NCBI RefSeq assembly: GCF_021917145.1
Contig: NC_061082.1
Coordinates: forward strand, 19,090,413 to 19,154,412
From: Hypomesus transpacificus
Lineage: Eukaryota; Chordata; Actinopteri; Osmeriformes; Osmeridae
Length of the DNA: 64,000 bases
Direction of reading: 5' to 3'
This document shows positions 11,665-24,500 of the stretch, one piece after another. The notes beneath the pieces are model-generated. The model did not search any database. It saw only the letters and a list, made by a program, of their open reading frames with translations, and was not told where the DNA came from. Every line of letters starts with the position of its first letter. Within the stretch, counting starts at the first letter, position 1. A program made the position numbers and the translations under genes.

Positions 11665-14600
11665 CTGGAGGGAGAAACGGGAACCAGGTCATTCCGGTTT
11701 GATTCCCACTGCAAGATCCCTTTCAAACGGAACACTCAGTGGCGCTTGGTATTAAAACATGCCATTGTTAGACACATCCTTGTTTTAGAAAAAGGACAAT
11801 TCTGAAAGTATTGGTGCTTTCAGTCTGTCTCTAGAATATGAGCTGAGAGTTTGAGAGGAGCCTCAACATCTGGTCCCTGCACACATTCAGCCCCAAGGTC
11901 GGACGACTAGCCCTGTTTAGAGAACAAGAACATGGACAGGGCTATGCTGCCCTGTTTAAAAAAAGCTCCAAATTTAATCGGATGAAATGGGCGGAATAAG
12001 TCATGTTTTCTAAAGTTCACAACGCACAAGCTGCAAATAGCATCAGTTGGCCACGGGAGTTACGTATTGTCTTACAAAACAGTACAGAAGCTTGTTGTCT
12101 ACTCACTCTGGCGAACCGTGCTTTATGAATATTTGAGAGATAACCTGCTGTCTAGGCAGCCTATAGGACATGCTGTGTTTAAATCATGAGCAGTCTCAAA
12201 TATCATACACGTTTAGACAGAAGGCCGGATGTCGATTTCGAACCTAAAGTCATGCAAAATCAGTACAGCCACAGAAAATGTCTAACTTGGGAATGATGAG
12301 CTGAGTCACCATGTGTTTCTCCAGCCGACACCAGAGCTACGATATTTGAGCTCTGCAGACAGCCACCCGCGGCAGGGACAAAGGGACATTTACTGTGTAA
12401 ACACATCTGGCCGACTGCGTCATGGCAGAGTGGGGCTGGTGTTTGTGTACTTTGAACCTGCCCTCTCATCTCCTCCCCCCTCCGCTCCCTCTCCTCCTCG
12501 CCTCTCTGTGATCCTGTCGTCCCCCATGGAGGACGAGGGGCTGAAGGACAGGGGCCGCAGCGCTGCCTGGCCGTTGCTGCTCCTTCCCCTCTCCTCACCT
12601 CACTTCTCTTCTTCTGCCCTCTCCTCTCTTCACTTTTACCCTCCTCTCCTCTCCTTTCCTGTCCTCTCCTCTCCTCCCCTCCCCTGTTCTTCATCTCTCC
12701 GGCCCTTTGGTCTTATCTACAGCTCAGTAATCATTGCACCCACCAGAGGGCTTGGAAAACACCGGAATAAACTCTGTCCTCATTCTCCATCATCCGCAGC
12801 TCTCTCTCTCTATCAGGCTATGTATCATCAACTCAGTCACAAGCTCCCACCTGCTTCAGTAAAGAAGCAGTGATTTAAGCAAGTATTTCTTATTCTTTCT
12901 GATCGTGCCTTCAAAGCACTAAACCTCATGTGTAAACCGCATATAAGAGGACACATGATGTGTGAATGATAAACCTTCATGCTGTACCTGACATTTTCCA
13001 TGGAAGCACTTTGAGCAAAACTTCTCATTTATTTATTTCATGGTTTAAAGTTATCTTTCATCGACTACAAACGAATACAGTCATTTCTAACAGTTCAACA
13101 AACTGCTTATTTGGCTACTCCACCTGAAGTGTAAGTAGCCTAAATTAGTCTATTCAAACTTAGATATAACTTCTTACTAGAAATCCCTTTTTCATTAGTT
13201 GTCTCAACCACTTCTTCACAGACAATCTTAATCTAATGTCTGTTTTAATCGTTTTAGTTTTTCAGTTAACAAGACCAGCCTTCCACATCGTTACATTATT
13301 GCAAACCGTTACTTAATGAGGAAAGATAAGATCAATTAATAGTATTGTGGTTTTGGGAAGTAACAATTCATTCAGGACACACATTTTTGTAAGTCACAAA
13401 ATCTACGACCACATGTTTTATGCAATGTGGAGAATACGTATTTCGTCGGTCTAAACTCATACTGCTCAGTGGTAGCCTAAGTATACGCTGGCACATTAGC
13501 ATTACCACAATATTAGTAGACATTCAGTAATGCTTATTAAAATATTTTGAATTACCTCTTATCAAGACAGATAATCCATTCTGCAGATGCAGGGGAATGG
13601 GTGGAAGTGTGCACCGCTACCATCTTCGCAAGATCAGCGACCTGGGTGACGGTGAGGAGATCTACACTGGCAGTTCTAGATAATGTTGGTGTGTTGTTCA
13701 TTTCACTCCTGTTCTTTCAAAGCATAATTTAAAGTGACCATCCTCAATTTCAGCTTGCAGCCCCTCCACTTTTTAACGAGCTGATGGGGCATGCGATGGA
13801 GAGCACTTTCACGGGAATCTAATCAAAAACAAGCTCTGGCTCTATTTAGATGATTACCGTGACCACAAAAGCTTCAGCAAAAATACGAATTAGGTTAAAC
13901 ACATGATAATTGTCCAACTGACTGTCCATACAAAATCAAATCCTCATATTTGGGAAAATGTGTTGCCTGACACACGTGGAACTTGATACCAATAGGTGGT
14001 TTCGACCAGGGTGCTGTGACAGGTATTGCTGGAAAACATCCAAAGGTGCTAATGCTGTATAAAAATGAGTGTTGTTTGTTTAAATGTTACATATCCTGGC
14101 CTATTTTACATAATGTACTTTGCAGCTCAAACAGCACCAGTTATTGACAGTAGGCCTAACCTAAAGGAACATTACATGAACAAGCAAGAAGAGTGACATC
14201 GGCATGCTAGGGTGACCAAGCAATGGAGTAGCTGGGACTAACAGTCACCACGGTGACAGAGTTGTAAAAGAGTGAGTGGGAGGAATATAATGAAACCAGA
14301 TCATTATTTCCACTGTCAAGTGACTCAAGGAACGGCATGGTTAGATTGTAAAGGCACAGCTCTGAATGCTCTGCTTATGGTATACTTTCACAAACAGCAG
14401 AGTTTTCTGCAATAATTGGTTTTACGCCTCGACAGGAACTTGGGGAGATGTAGCATGTGCTCTCCTGCAGATGGACATGAAGGCTGCAGGCGATGTGAGG
14501 GAGATGTTCAGGGTCCAAGTGGCAGCTGCAGTTGGATGTGCCAGAAGGCATGATTAACATGGGCAGTCAGCAGACCAGGGGAATTCATAACGCCCGCCCT

Positions 14601-17600
14601 GTGGGATATTAGCAGGCCGTGCCATGCAGACAGACAGGCATGTAGGCGGGCAGGCAGGCGTGGTTGTGGAAGTTGGAGTCCTTTACAGGGTGTGGTGTGG
14701 TCAAACAGGGCGGTGGGAGGGGGGGGGGGTGTGTGTGTGGGGGGGTTCAGAATCAAACCTCTGTCACTGTTAAGGGGCTACTACGTAAAACATCCCATTT
14801 TGTCGTGACAAAGTCATGCCAAACATGACCTCATTTGTTTTGGAACAGCTTTTCAAAGTGAAAAGTGCTCTGCTTTAAACACAATCTCATTAATAATAAG
14901 TGTTAAATTACTCATTAAAGGCCTTATTATTAATCATGTCAAAATCTAAAGGAAAATGCTTTTTTTGAGCTTTTATCATCACCAATTTCAGAGGCTTTTA
15001 TAAACTGTATTCATGTAACCCCTCTGATTCCCGCTATATCGTTTTGAGTCAGAAGGTGGCAGCGTTCCCTCTTGCTAGCTATAGGTTGACAAGAAATGTG
15101 GATTAAACAACTCATACAAACATGAATTTAAACGCGTACATATGCATATGGAGCTCCAGTAGGGGCTTGATGAGGAGGAAGAGCTGAAGAGGAAGGAGCA
15201 GAGGAAACATAGTGCCTAACACAGTTGGCAGAGAGAGGGAACTTGGCAGACATTCAGCTCCTCAGTTCTAGACAACTGTTGCATTCGGACCACGCCACAA
15301 CTTCCCTAGCTTATCACTACGAAATCAATTCTCACGCATTGTGGAAGCCTACGTTGATGTCCGACAGACAATCGCATGTCAAAGGCTACTGGGTAATAAT
15401 TTTCGCGTGTTTTGTTTTGGATCCGTTACCATGGTGACGCGGGCCCCACTCCCGGTTCGCCTCTGCGTTGGGGTTCGTCAGCAGCCAGAGGAGGCCAGGT
15501 CGCTCAGTCTGAGGCACGCAGGGGATGAACAGCACACACATTCCTCTGGGACACCATACCACCAGCGGGGCACTGCTGCAGGCTGGCCCACAGTACCACC
15601 ATGACAGCCACTGCTGCAGGCTGGCCCACAGTTCCACCATGACAGCCACTGCTGCAGGCTGGCCCACAGTACCACCATGACAGCCATTGCTGCAGGCTGG
15701 CCCACAGTACCACCATGATAGCCACTGCTGCAGGCTGGCCCTCAGTACCACCATGATAGCCACTGCATCAGGCTGGCCCACAGTACCACCATGACAGGGA
15801 AGCTGCTCTCGCACCCCACCTCCCCAAGTCCTGCCTTCTGACCAGGGCTCTTCAGGAGCTGATGAAGGGGTTACAGATATGTCAGATATGTTTGTGAGGA
15901 TAGTGACGTTAGTTAGTCCATGTGGAGACTCTGACTCATTAGTTTTGATTTGCCTCACCTGCCGCAGACAGCTAACTGGTATCTTGTTGAACATGTATGA
16001 TGACCTTTGATTAGAAGAGTTCTGGATCAACTGGTTGTCCCATCAAAGCTTTCATGCATACCTTTTTGGCGAAGAATCCTCGCTCTCCTTTTTTTAAACG
16101 GTTGGAATGCTATTCTAGGAATTCATGAGATTTACCGCATAGCCTTTTGTGTTGTGTGGAGGAAACACGGACAACTTTTTTTAAAGATTTATGTCAGTAT
16201 TTTATAGATCTGGCAGTGAAAAAGACTAAACTGTTGCGCATGTGTTGTACTGAAACGTGTCAGCTGTGAGTCACATTGCTGCCTTTTGTACAGTACAACG
16301 TGAGCTTAAAGCCATTGCAAGTATGACTTGTTCCTAACTCTCCTTGATTGAAAGATACCACTTGTTCATCAGACATTCTTTGCGGTGTTGTCATGGGGAT
16401 TGTTAGCTTGACGATGGACTACCCCTGTGGAAGAGCCGGCCCTCTGACTGCCTTAAGGCCTTTCAGTCCCCACAGTTGCTAGGTGATAATCCACAGAGCC
16501 CATGATAGCAGACAAACACATGCAGACCTCATGTGTACACGCTGCTCAGTTTAAATGCTGACATACTCAGACAGGAAGCTGTTTGTAGCAGTTGGTATGT
16601 AGAATTCTGTCCAAGTTTGGGTTTAAAAAAAGTATTTTGCACCCTAATCTGCGAGTCCTGTTCTAGTCTTCGGAGACACTTGTAGACAATTAAGTGTGAA
16701 AACAAATGTCGTTTGCAGAGTTGAACATGAGCCTTCGCCTGTATAAATGATTAGTGCTAGTGCCATATTTTAAAAGAGTAAGTTTAAGTTGTTTTGGCAG
16801 TTTCTAATTCAAATCATGTTGAGCCTTCACTGCAATTCCGAATACAATTCCCCAACATCTGACAAATTACACATAATTAAGTACATTAGTAAATAAGTCA
16901 TCATTAAACCAAAAGTGTATGTAACGCGGAGCAGCTAAACTTCTCACATCAGATAATCATGTCTCGAATGGAATGTGAGAGCAGATCATTTCCAAGGACG
17001 TGCCTGCGAAGCAGACCACGTTAGTATGCCTTCACAGATTATCAATCTAAATGTAGCTACAGTTTTCTTCTCCAAAGAGCTATTAAAGAAAAGTGCTGAT
17101 GGTGGATTGTTATATTTTGTTGTCTGCATCTCTGTTTGGTGTCACTAAACATACATTTTTCATGTTTCACTAAATGAATAATGTAGATGGGACAACTCTT
17201 GGATCGATTTTGAGAAGAGACATGCCCTGAGAAAGGGCCTGCTAATTAGATCACCATCTGTGCAGGCATGTTCTGCCAAGTCTGTTTTATCAGAAGTATT
17301 TGTTTGCTTTAGATGAGTCACACTGTGCTTGTTTGTTTGTTTGTGTCTGTTGCTGCCATAATTAATTTGGGCAACACCCACATTTATTTGAATTCAAACA
17401 GGCACTTTTCCTTTCCTAAACATTAAAAGGTTTCTCCATTAGAACAGTAACCATCGTCATCGACTGTGTCCACTGACAAGCAACAATGCAACTCTACATC
17501 ATTGAATTGAACATCATTGAATTATCATGCTTGGAATGTGACAACATTGTGTTACAATCTGCTGTTTTATGAATCGGATGCCTACTTACAAATGCAGCCT

Positions 17601-18599
17601 ATCAAATGGCATGTGTATAACAAAAGGTGGTGTTCAGAACACCATTTTTCTCAAACAGTTTTTACTTTTACATCCTGCTCTCTGTCTCATTGGTCGGTAT
17701 TTTTGAAATCTAGGTCCTTGGCCAACTGGGAAATATCACAGAATTCTCATTCAGTGAGTTAATGACTGATCTCAAGGACATGGGCTAAATGCATTGTGGC
17801 TTGCATAGCATTTTCATACTCCAATTGACAGTCAAATATTTGTATGCTTCTTGATAACTGCAAACGGTGGCGTTCCTTTGAAATGTGTACAGACAGCCAT
17901 GGAATAGCCGTGTTTTCATCTGCAGCATGGTGACGTGCGTTCATGTCTCTGATGAAGGAACACGCGGAAGTATTCTGGTTCCCTTAGTCTTGACTTCATG
18001 TTTTGTGTGTGCAGTGCTGTGATGCTGCATATCCTAGTTGTGGATTGAGACTTTTCAACTCTGATCAAGCCACAGCCACAGTACAAGTGAATGTAATATA
18101 AAAACCTGTTTTGTTTTGGTAGCCTTGTCTGCTAGCGGTAATGTTTAAGCCTCTTTGCTCGTGGCCTACTTGCATTGTCAGGAAGACTGAATATCTCCAC
18201 AAAGGTTAGATAACTCTGTTACACAAAGAGCACAGTCAGGTACATTACTCAAGGAAGGGTTGCATTTCCTGAAGGTTTTTTTCCTTTTCATTCAGGTCTG
18301 ATGAATAGGTCAAGTGTGATTGTCAATAGCGTTTCATGCACTTCAATTGCAAAGTTGCTGGACATGGCGAGCACTCTGAATATACACAGTTGGTGACCCA
18401 ATTAAGAGTCGGCGACGTAGCAATAAAATCATTTTCTTATAAAAGCGCATTTCAGAAGTGATACAGCTTGCTTGTGCACGTAAACAATGTGCATGTTTGA
18501 TCTCCCCTGCAGCAGCAGCAGGATACAGTAGCAGGAGAGCTGCTTCTCTATGAAATACAGTAGACTTGCTCTTTCCCACGCCATTCCCCAAAACTTAAC
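11665..18599. other. Intergenic or rapgef4 5' region; no exon recognised
   Basis: The first coding exon of rapgef4 should lie here or beyond if the gene keeps its usual structure, but I could not find a match. A C/T-rich tract lies around 12465-12690, and a 39-bp tandem repeat lies at 15565-15795. The rest is AT-rich single-copy-looking DNA without convincing coding potential. The interval between the two genes must also contain their upstream regulatory DNA. Confidence 0.5.
15565..15795. repeat. 39-bp tandem repeat
   Basis: About five to six units close to GCTGCAGGCTGGCCCACAGT followed by ACCACCATGACAGCCACT. Because 39 is a multiple of three, the array leaves open frames on the minus strand (Trp/Gly/Val-rich) that are not genes. 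Confidence 0.92.
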
Positions 18600-18864
18600 T
18601 ATCATGTCTGCGCGGCCATGCTCCCTGGAAAGGGGTGGGGGTTTCAGTCGTGGAATGTGTTCGTGTGCGCGCACCCGATCTTGTCTGATCTGGTAGCGAG
18701 CCAGGAGTGTTCGCGGGTGCGCGACGGGTCTGGAGTACAAGGAGGCAGGAAAGCGCTGGATAGGGGGGACGATGGCGGTGAACAAATGACAAGTTTGAAA
18801 GTAAACTGAACCGAATAGGCTACAGAGGATTTACCAACGCCCGGCACAATGGAACGAGTAGGAG
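18600..18864 (+). promoter_or_regulatory. Probable promoter and non-coding first exon of ppp1r9al
   Basis: A locally CpG-rich block (GCGCGGCC, GTGCGCGCACCCG, GTTCGCGGGTGCGCGACGGG) ends at a donor GTAGGAG|GTGAGA (exon end 18864). The next acceptor, TTTTCCTTGTAG, ends at 19400 and is followed by the leader and the start codon at 19588. This fits a CpG-type promoter with an untranslated first exon. The transcription start itself cannot be placed, and no TATA box was seen. Confidence 0.5.
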
Positions 18865-19587
18865 GTGAGATATAAAGTCGATGGCGACGTGTGATAAAGC
18901 TTTGAAATGTTTCTCTCACTTTGTGTCGGGCTACTTGAATTGCTACACTGTGAATGTATGACTTTTCTCTCGTAGACACTACAGTCATAGAGAAACTAAA
19001 GTGCAACTTTGTTTCACTGAAGTCACTGCTGTCTAGTGGGTTGTAGATTTGTCTGTTGTCGGTTAAGGATTTCATTTAAGGGACACAGTTTACAATCCAT
19101 GTTTAAACAATACCTTCTTTGGTCAACTGATGTAGAATCTATTGGCGCTATTTGCTAGCCTGATTTCTATTTCGACGTAGTTATGCCGGATAATAGAGAA
19201 ATAGGCTGCATTTAATAGTCAACCACTGAATAGGTGAAATTGACTATTTTATTAGGGAAGTTGGTTTGGAGAATACAGCCCAGGTAGACAAACGCGTTGT
19301 ATGCCCAAACAATGAAAAACGGGCCCTTGTTTTGAAAACTCTATTCAACATGTTTTAATTAGATTTGTTTTGTTAAGATTATGCGTTCTTTTCCTTGTAG
19401 ATAACCACAACATGCGTGCGTAGTTGAAGAAAAGCACCGGAGAATCTCAGCGGGGAACCAATGGCACTAGTCGAGTAGTCAGGAGAGGACAATAGCCTAC
19501 AAGTGGGACGACAAACAAGGAAATACTCTTCAGTTAAACTTCTTCAAACTCGTTTTCTCATGATTATTACTGGTTTATAAATCAATA

Positions 19588-21516
19588 ATGATTAAAGCCG
19601 AGGGCAAAGGAGAGAGGACTCTGAGGAGTGCTTCCCCTCATAGAAATGCCTACAAGTCGGATTTCCACGCCATTAAGTGCTCCTTTGATGGGACAAAATC
19701 AGACGTCGCTGCGAAGTCATATGCAAATGGTTCGAGCGACACCCGGGAAGATGCAAGGGGGAGGCCTTTTGGAAATCGGGTAAACAAGATAAAGAACATT
19801 TTCTTGCAGATGGACGGACAGCAACAAGAAAGTCAGGAGTTAAAGACCGTTGTAAAATCAGACGCTGCCCCGGTTTCCCCGCCAAAGCCACAGTTTGCAG
19901 TCAGCACACCCAAAACTAGCTTAGGCAATGCCCCTAGCCCGGAGCCGCTTAGTTTAGACAAAACTCCCAAAGGTGAAGACGTCGAAATTGACAAAGTAGC
20001 TTTGGCAGAGAAATTTTCTGTGACCAGGAAACTCTTTGAAAGGGGTTTGAAAGAGCAGCCCACCGCTGAGAAGCAGTCTACAGTTCGAGTAGTCAGCCGC
20101 GTGTCCCTGGGCAGTGTGTCGGATGAGGGCAAGAGCGCTAGGAGAGTGTCGGCGTCCACAGAGAGCAACATAAAAACAGAGGGGACTGTTACTTCAGTGA
20201 AGAGTCCAGATGAGAAGAGTGATGCGGAGGATGTAAAGCCTGTTTCCAGGCAGTCTCTTAATGCAGGGCCCATCTCAAGGAGGTTGGATAGCTACAAAGA
20301 TGGTGACAACGAGGAGATAAACAAAGCCAATGCTACAGGCAGAGAGGCTAGATCATGCACTTCCACCGATCGCTCACTACCCACTTCTCCAGCAAGGGAG
20401 AGTTTTTCCAAACCCACATCTGCTTCTAACGAGGCCACTACCAAAGCCACATCCCCCACTGGTAGTGCCGTCAACAAACCAACCTCACCAGTCACCACCA
20501 TCACTCTCAAGTCCACCTCCCAAGTTTCCAGTGCCACACACACGCCATTGTCCCCAGTGACAGATGCCACTCCTAAACCTGTGTCACCAGACCAAGCCGC
20601 CCCAGGCAGCCACGGTTCCTACAAACGCTCTTCGTCAACCGGGGACAGTAGACAGTCAGTAGGCTCCGAGGAAATCAAACCCACCAGTCCAAATCCAAGA
20701 GATCAAAAACAGCCTTCTACTTTAGCCAACAGCGTTAACAGCTCCAGCAGGCCCAAAACGTCCGACAGGACCAGGAGTGACAGGAACGCGTCGCAGAGTC
20801 CCACCAAGGACCAGCCACCAGGCCAGGCGTCCCCGGAACCCCAAGGGGTGGGCATGGTGCGGGCAGAGCTGGTGGTGGTCCAGAACGAGTCGTCGGAGAG
20901 CGAGGAGAACGAGGGGGAGAACGCGGAAGATGACGTTTTTGAGGAGCTCGACGTGCGGAGGCCGGCGGAGACGAGAGCAGGGCCCCAGGACTCCCCCCTG
21001 GAGAGGCTGAACGGCGAGGCCGCTCGTCACCTCGCACGGAGGGACCAGGGCGAGGCGAACGTCGTCGTCCCGGAGAAGGGAGATGCAAGTAGAGTTCAGG
21101 AGGAGCGCCAGCCCGGCTGGAGGGAGGTGGGGAGCGAGGAGCCGCGACCCGCGGCTCAGACTGGGGAGACTCGAGAGGAAGAGGGCGAAGAGGAGGTCGC
21201 AGAGGAGGAGGGCGAGCAGGAGAGACCCGCCGAGCAGGAGAGACCAGCCGAGCAGAGTCTGAAAGACTCTCCAGCGGTCTACGGGATTGAGAACGCAGCA
21301 TTTGTGGACGACAGGGACATACACCAGGCCCTCTGTGAGGAAGAGGAGGAGGAGGGGGAGGAAGTGGAGGGGGAGGAAGAGGAGGGACAAGGCCCACAGG
21401 AAGAGGAGGAGCCTTGTGAAGAGTATGAGGAAGACTATGAGGAGGCACCTGGGCTTTCTGACGAAGAGGAGCTCGCTCCACGGAGGAAGATCAAGTTCTC
21501 AACAGCACCCATACGG
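19588..21516 (+). CDS. ppp1r9al: ppp1r9al first coding exon: N-terminal region and PP1-docking motif
   Basis: A single 1929-nt exon encodes residues 1-643. The start [20 protein letters not shown] matches the family N-terminus, which fixes the start codon. [13 protein letters not shown] follows, as in neurabin and spinophilin. Residues about 240-400 are Ser/Thr/Pro-rich with many SPT-type motifs. A long Glu-rich region precedes [15 protein letters not shown], in which KIKF is the RVxF-class PP1 docking site. The donor is CGG|GTAAGT. The antisense strand is also open for over 200 codons, a compositional shadow. Confidence 0.95.
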
Positions 21517-24500
21517 GTAAGTGGGAACACTTCAGTAAAACCTTCCGAAAATATTAGGAACCTACTGTAAACAGTTCATGTTAAATGTCCAGATGGTAAC
21601 GTCTAAGACAAAGTCACACTTGGTTCCATATAAATGTTCCTGACTTGACAGCCAGGTTATAAAGTTGGCAAGGCACACATTTAGTGGCTATTGCGTTAAT
21701 GTGTTTTCTGTGCTACTGTATCATTATAAGAGCTGTTTCATGGATTGGAAACCAAAAACCGATGTGAGGCACTGCCCGGAGATGTTTTTGAGGGAGCACA
21801 TGTTTAGCATGTCAAGGATGCAGTGGAACAGGCAAGGAGACGGGAGATGCGTTTGTGGGTGTTAGTTGGGAATGCTCCAGGGGGTATTTTGAGGAATATT
21901 GTTGCCGCTACATAAGAGCTTTGTGAGAGCCCAGGCTGAATGAGGACAGCCGGTAGACAACTGGAGGGTCCTGTGGAACTGTACTGTAATACAGTAAACA
22001 ATGTCATGGCTGCTACTACAGTCTGAGATGAGTTGCCGGTTGATTGTGCTCTTCCAGAATTCTTCATCTTCTTGTTCTTTTGATGTTCAGCCATGTACAG
22101 CTTTGAACGTGTAAAGACGCCTTGGTTGTTGTGGTCTCAAGGAGCGTAGGCGCTCGTTCACCCTCGTGATCTCAGTCTCGGGCTGGGCCTTAGTCATTTC
22201 GTTTGTCAGGGGAATTCTGGGCTTTATCACTCCAACTCTAACTTTACAAGCAGGACGTAAATCCAAGGTGAGAACAACGCATTCCACCTTGGCAGGATCT
22301 CCTTACATCTTCTGTTCATTATCAGTCAGGTTAAAAATGGCTGTTGAGTGATTTAGAAACCAGAAACTACAGAACTGCTTTTCTTTGTCCGTGTCTGCCA
22401 TTCCAAAAACGTAATAAAGTCATTTTGGGAGGGATTTATTTCTGCCACAGGATCTGATCGTGTAAACACCATGAGGGAAGAAGGATGTTGGCTTGTATCT
22501 CCTGTTATCATCAGATCTAATCACCATTTTCGGCTGAACAGGGGAAAACAAATCACTTCAGTCCAGTGCATTCCAGTGCTTGTGAACGGCTGGGTGTTTA
22601 CGCAGAGCCTGAAATGTGTGTGTTGTTATCTCAGGGTGTGGATCCCCCAGTTGTCGTAGCAGGGGATCCTGGGAGAGGTGACCAGTAGCTGACCTGGAGG
22701 TGGACACACACACACACACACACACATGCAGTGTTTGTAGTGCCTAAGTTTAAGTCAGGGGTAGGCAACCCTGGTCCTTGAGGGCCCCTGTCCTGCATGT
22801 TCTAGATGTTTCCCTGCTCCAGCACACCTGATTCAAATGAATGGTCATTACCCGGCTTCCACAGAGCTGGATAACGACCCATTCATTTGAATCAGGTGTG
22901 CTGGAGCAGGGAAACATCTAAAACATGCAGGACAGCGGCCCTCGAGGACCAGGGTTGCCTACCCCTGGTTTAAGTAGTAGCAGACTAGACATTAGGCATG
23001 ATTCACAGTTCACAACAAGATTAAATACAATCAAGAAATAAAATTTACTGTTGTCAACCCACTTGTTGACAGAAACAACAGTGAGAAGTAGATGGCCACC
23101 ACCAGAGAAATTGTTTAGACATTCCCATTATGACCATTGCCCTTGGAAGTGGTTTGGATCTCGTCCAGGGTGTGACACCATTGTTGAATGAGTTCACTGT
23201 TGGTCTCAGCTTGTGTTGCTGTATAGCATGCTTGGAAACCTCCTCAGTCCTGCCCTGGCATGTGCCTCTCCTTGTTATGTGGAGATAACCCACACTGGGG
23301 CAGGATGACGACGTGTCACTACACATTTCTCTCAGTGTGTATCCGCTGGTTTCGATTACTGTCTTCTATTCAGAAGTAAGTGCATGTCCTCCTTCTGGTC
23401 CCCATATGGTGGGTGGCCCTATTTCATTCTATCTAAGTTCTTCATATTGAACTGAAAGTGAGCTACTGTACATTGCTGTGAGGCGACTCCACCTTGACAC
23501 AGGGCCATCTCTAAACACGAGACAGACCTCGTTCTAGCACCTTCTCCTGCCATTTCCTGACACCAGTTGGAAAGGTCCTTTTCACCCATCCACTACAGCA
23601 AAGTTGTGTGGTGAGATCACATCAGATGGGTCTCTCTTACAGTGCTTATCAGGTTGCTCCATAGTGGTAGCGTAGGCATGTTCGGTTACCTCATGTATTT
23701 TCCCCCTCCCTCCCTCTTTCCACCACCACACGTCCCATGTTAAATAAAATGTTGCAACAAGGGGTCATTGACAGGCTGTCTCTTGCCGGTGGAATACCAG
23801 TGCTTACTGGTGTGTGTGTGTGTGTGTGTGTGTGATTATCTGAGCAGTGACATTTGCATTTTAACAGTTCGTTCATCTTTGCCTGAGCCTCGGGCATGAT
23901 CAAAAAAACACGGTGAACGCAACACGGTGAAACAGCTTTGGCTCTCCCGATCCTCTTCCCCGGTAGCGCTTGGCCAGGATCTGGTGTTGACAAAAGGCCC
24001 CCCCCCACTGGTCCGGGCCCCTCCTGTTCAGCCTGCTGGTCTGGGCTGGGCGCTCCGGAGTCTTGGCCTGCTATCAGAGAGGAAGGCCTTTGTACTGGAG
24101 CCTCCTCCAGGATCTGGGCCCTGTGTAACCTGACACGGGCCAGAGGAGGTGTCCCGGGCAGGAAGAAAGCTCCTCTTTGTGAGATGCTGAAGATGGTCAT
24201 CCCGGAAAACAGGGTTTATGTGTTGCTCAGCTTTAGAGTAATCAGACACGGGGAATGCAAGGTTTTCAGTGGGTTCTGTGTTGCTTTGTCAGTGGAGCAC
24301 TGGCAATTTACATTACAGTGTGAAATGTAAAAACAAAGTAAAAAAAGTGAATGAACATGACAAATCTAGACTGCCCTTTAACCATGACCTTGGGCACGCC
24401 AGAGTAATCTTAAAATCTAGTTTATCATACAGTGTTTGACTTGACTTCTTTATTCCCTGTCTAGACTAGTCTTCTCTTCTGTTCATTGTCTTGTTTACAC

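Noticed and set aside
12260..12694. 144-codon minus-strand Arg/Glu/Gly-rich frame
   Set aside because: Translation of a C/T-rich tract, with no resemblance to the missing rapgef4 first exon.
20722..21481. 222- and 248-codon antisense open frames
   Set aside because: Antisense shadow of the Glu-rich neurabin exon, giving Leu/Pro-rich low-complexity translations.
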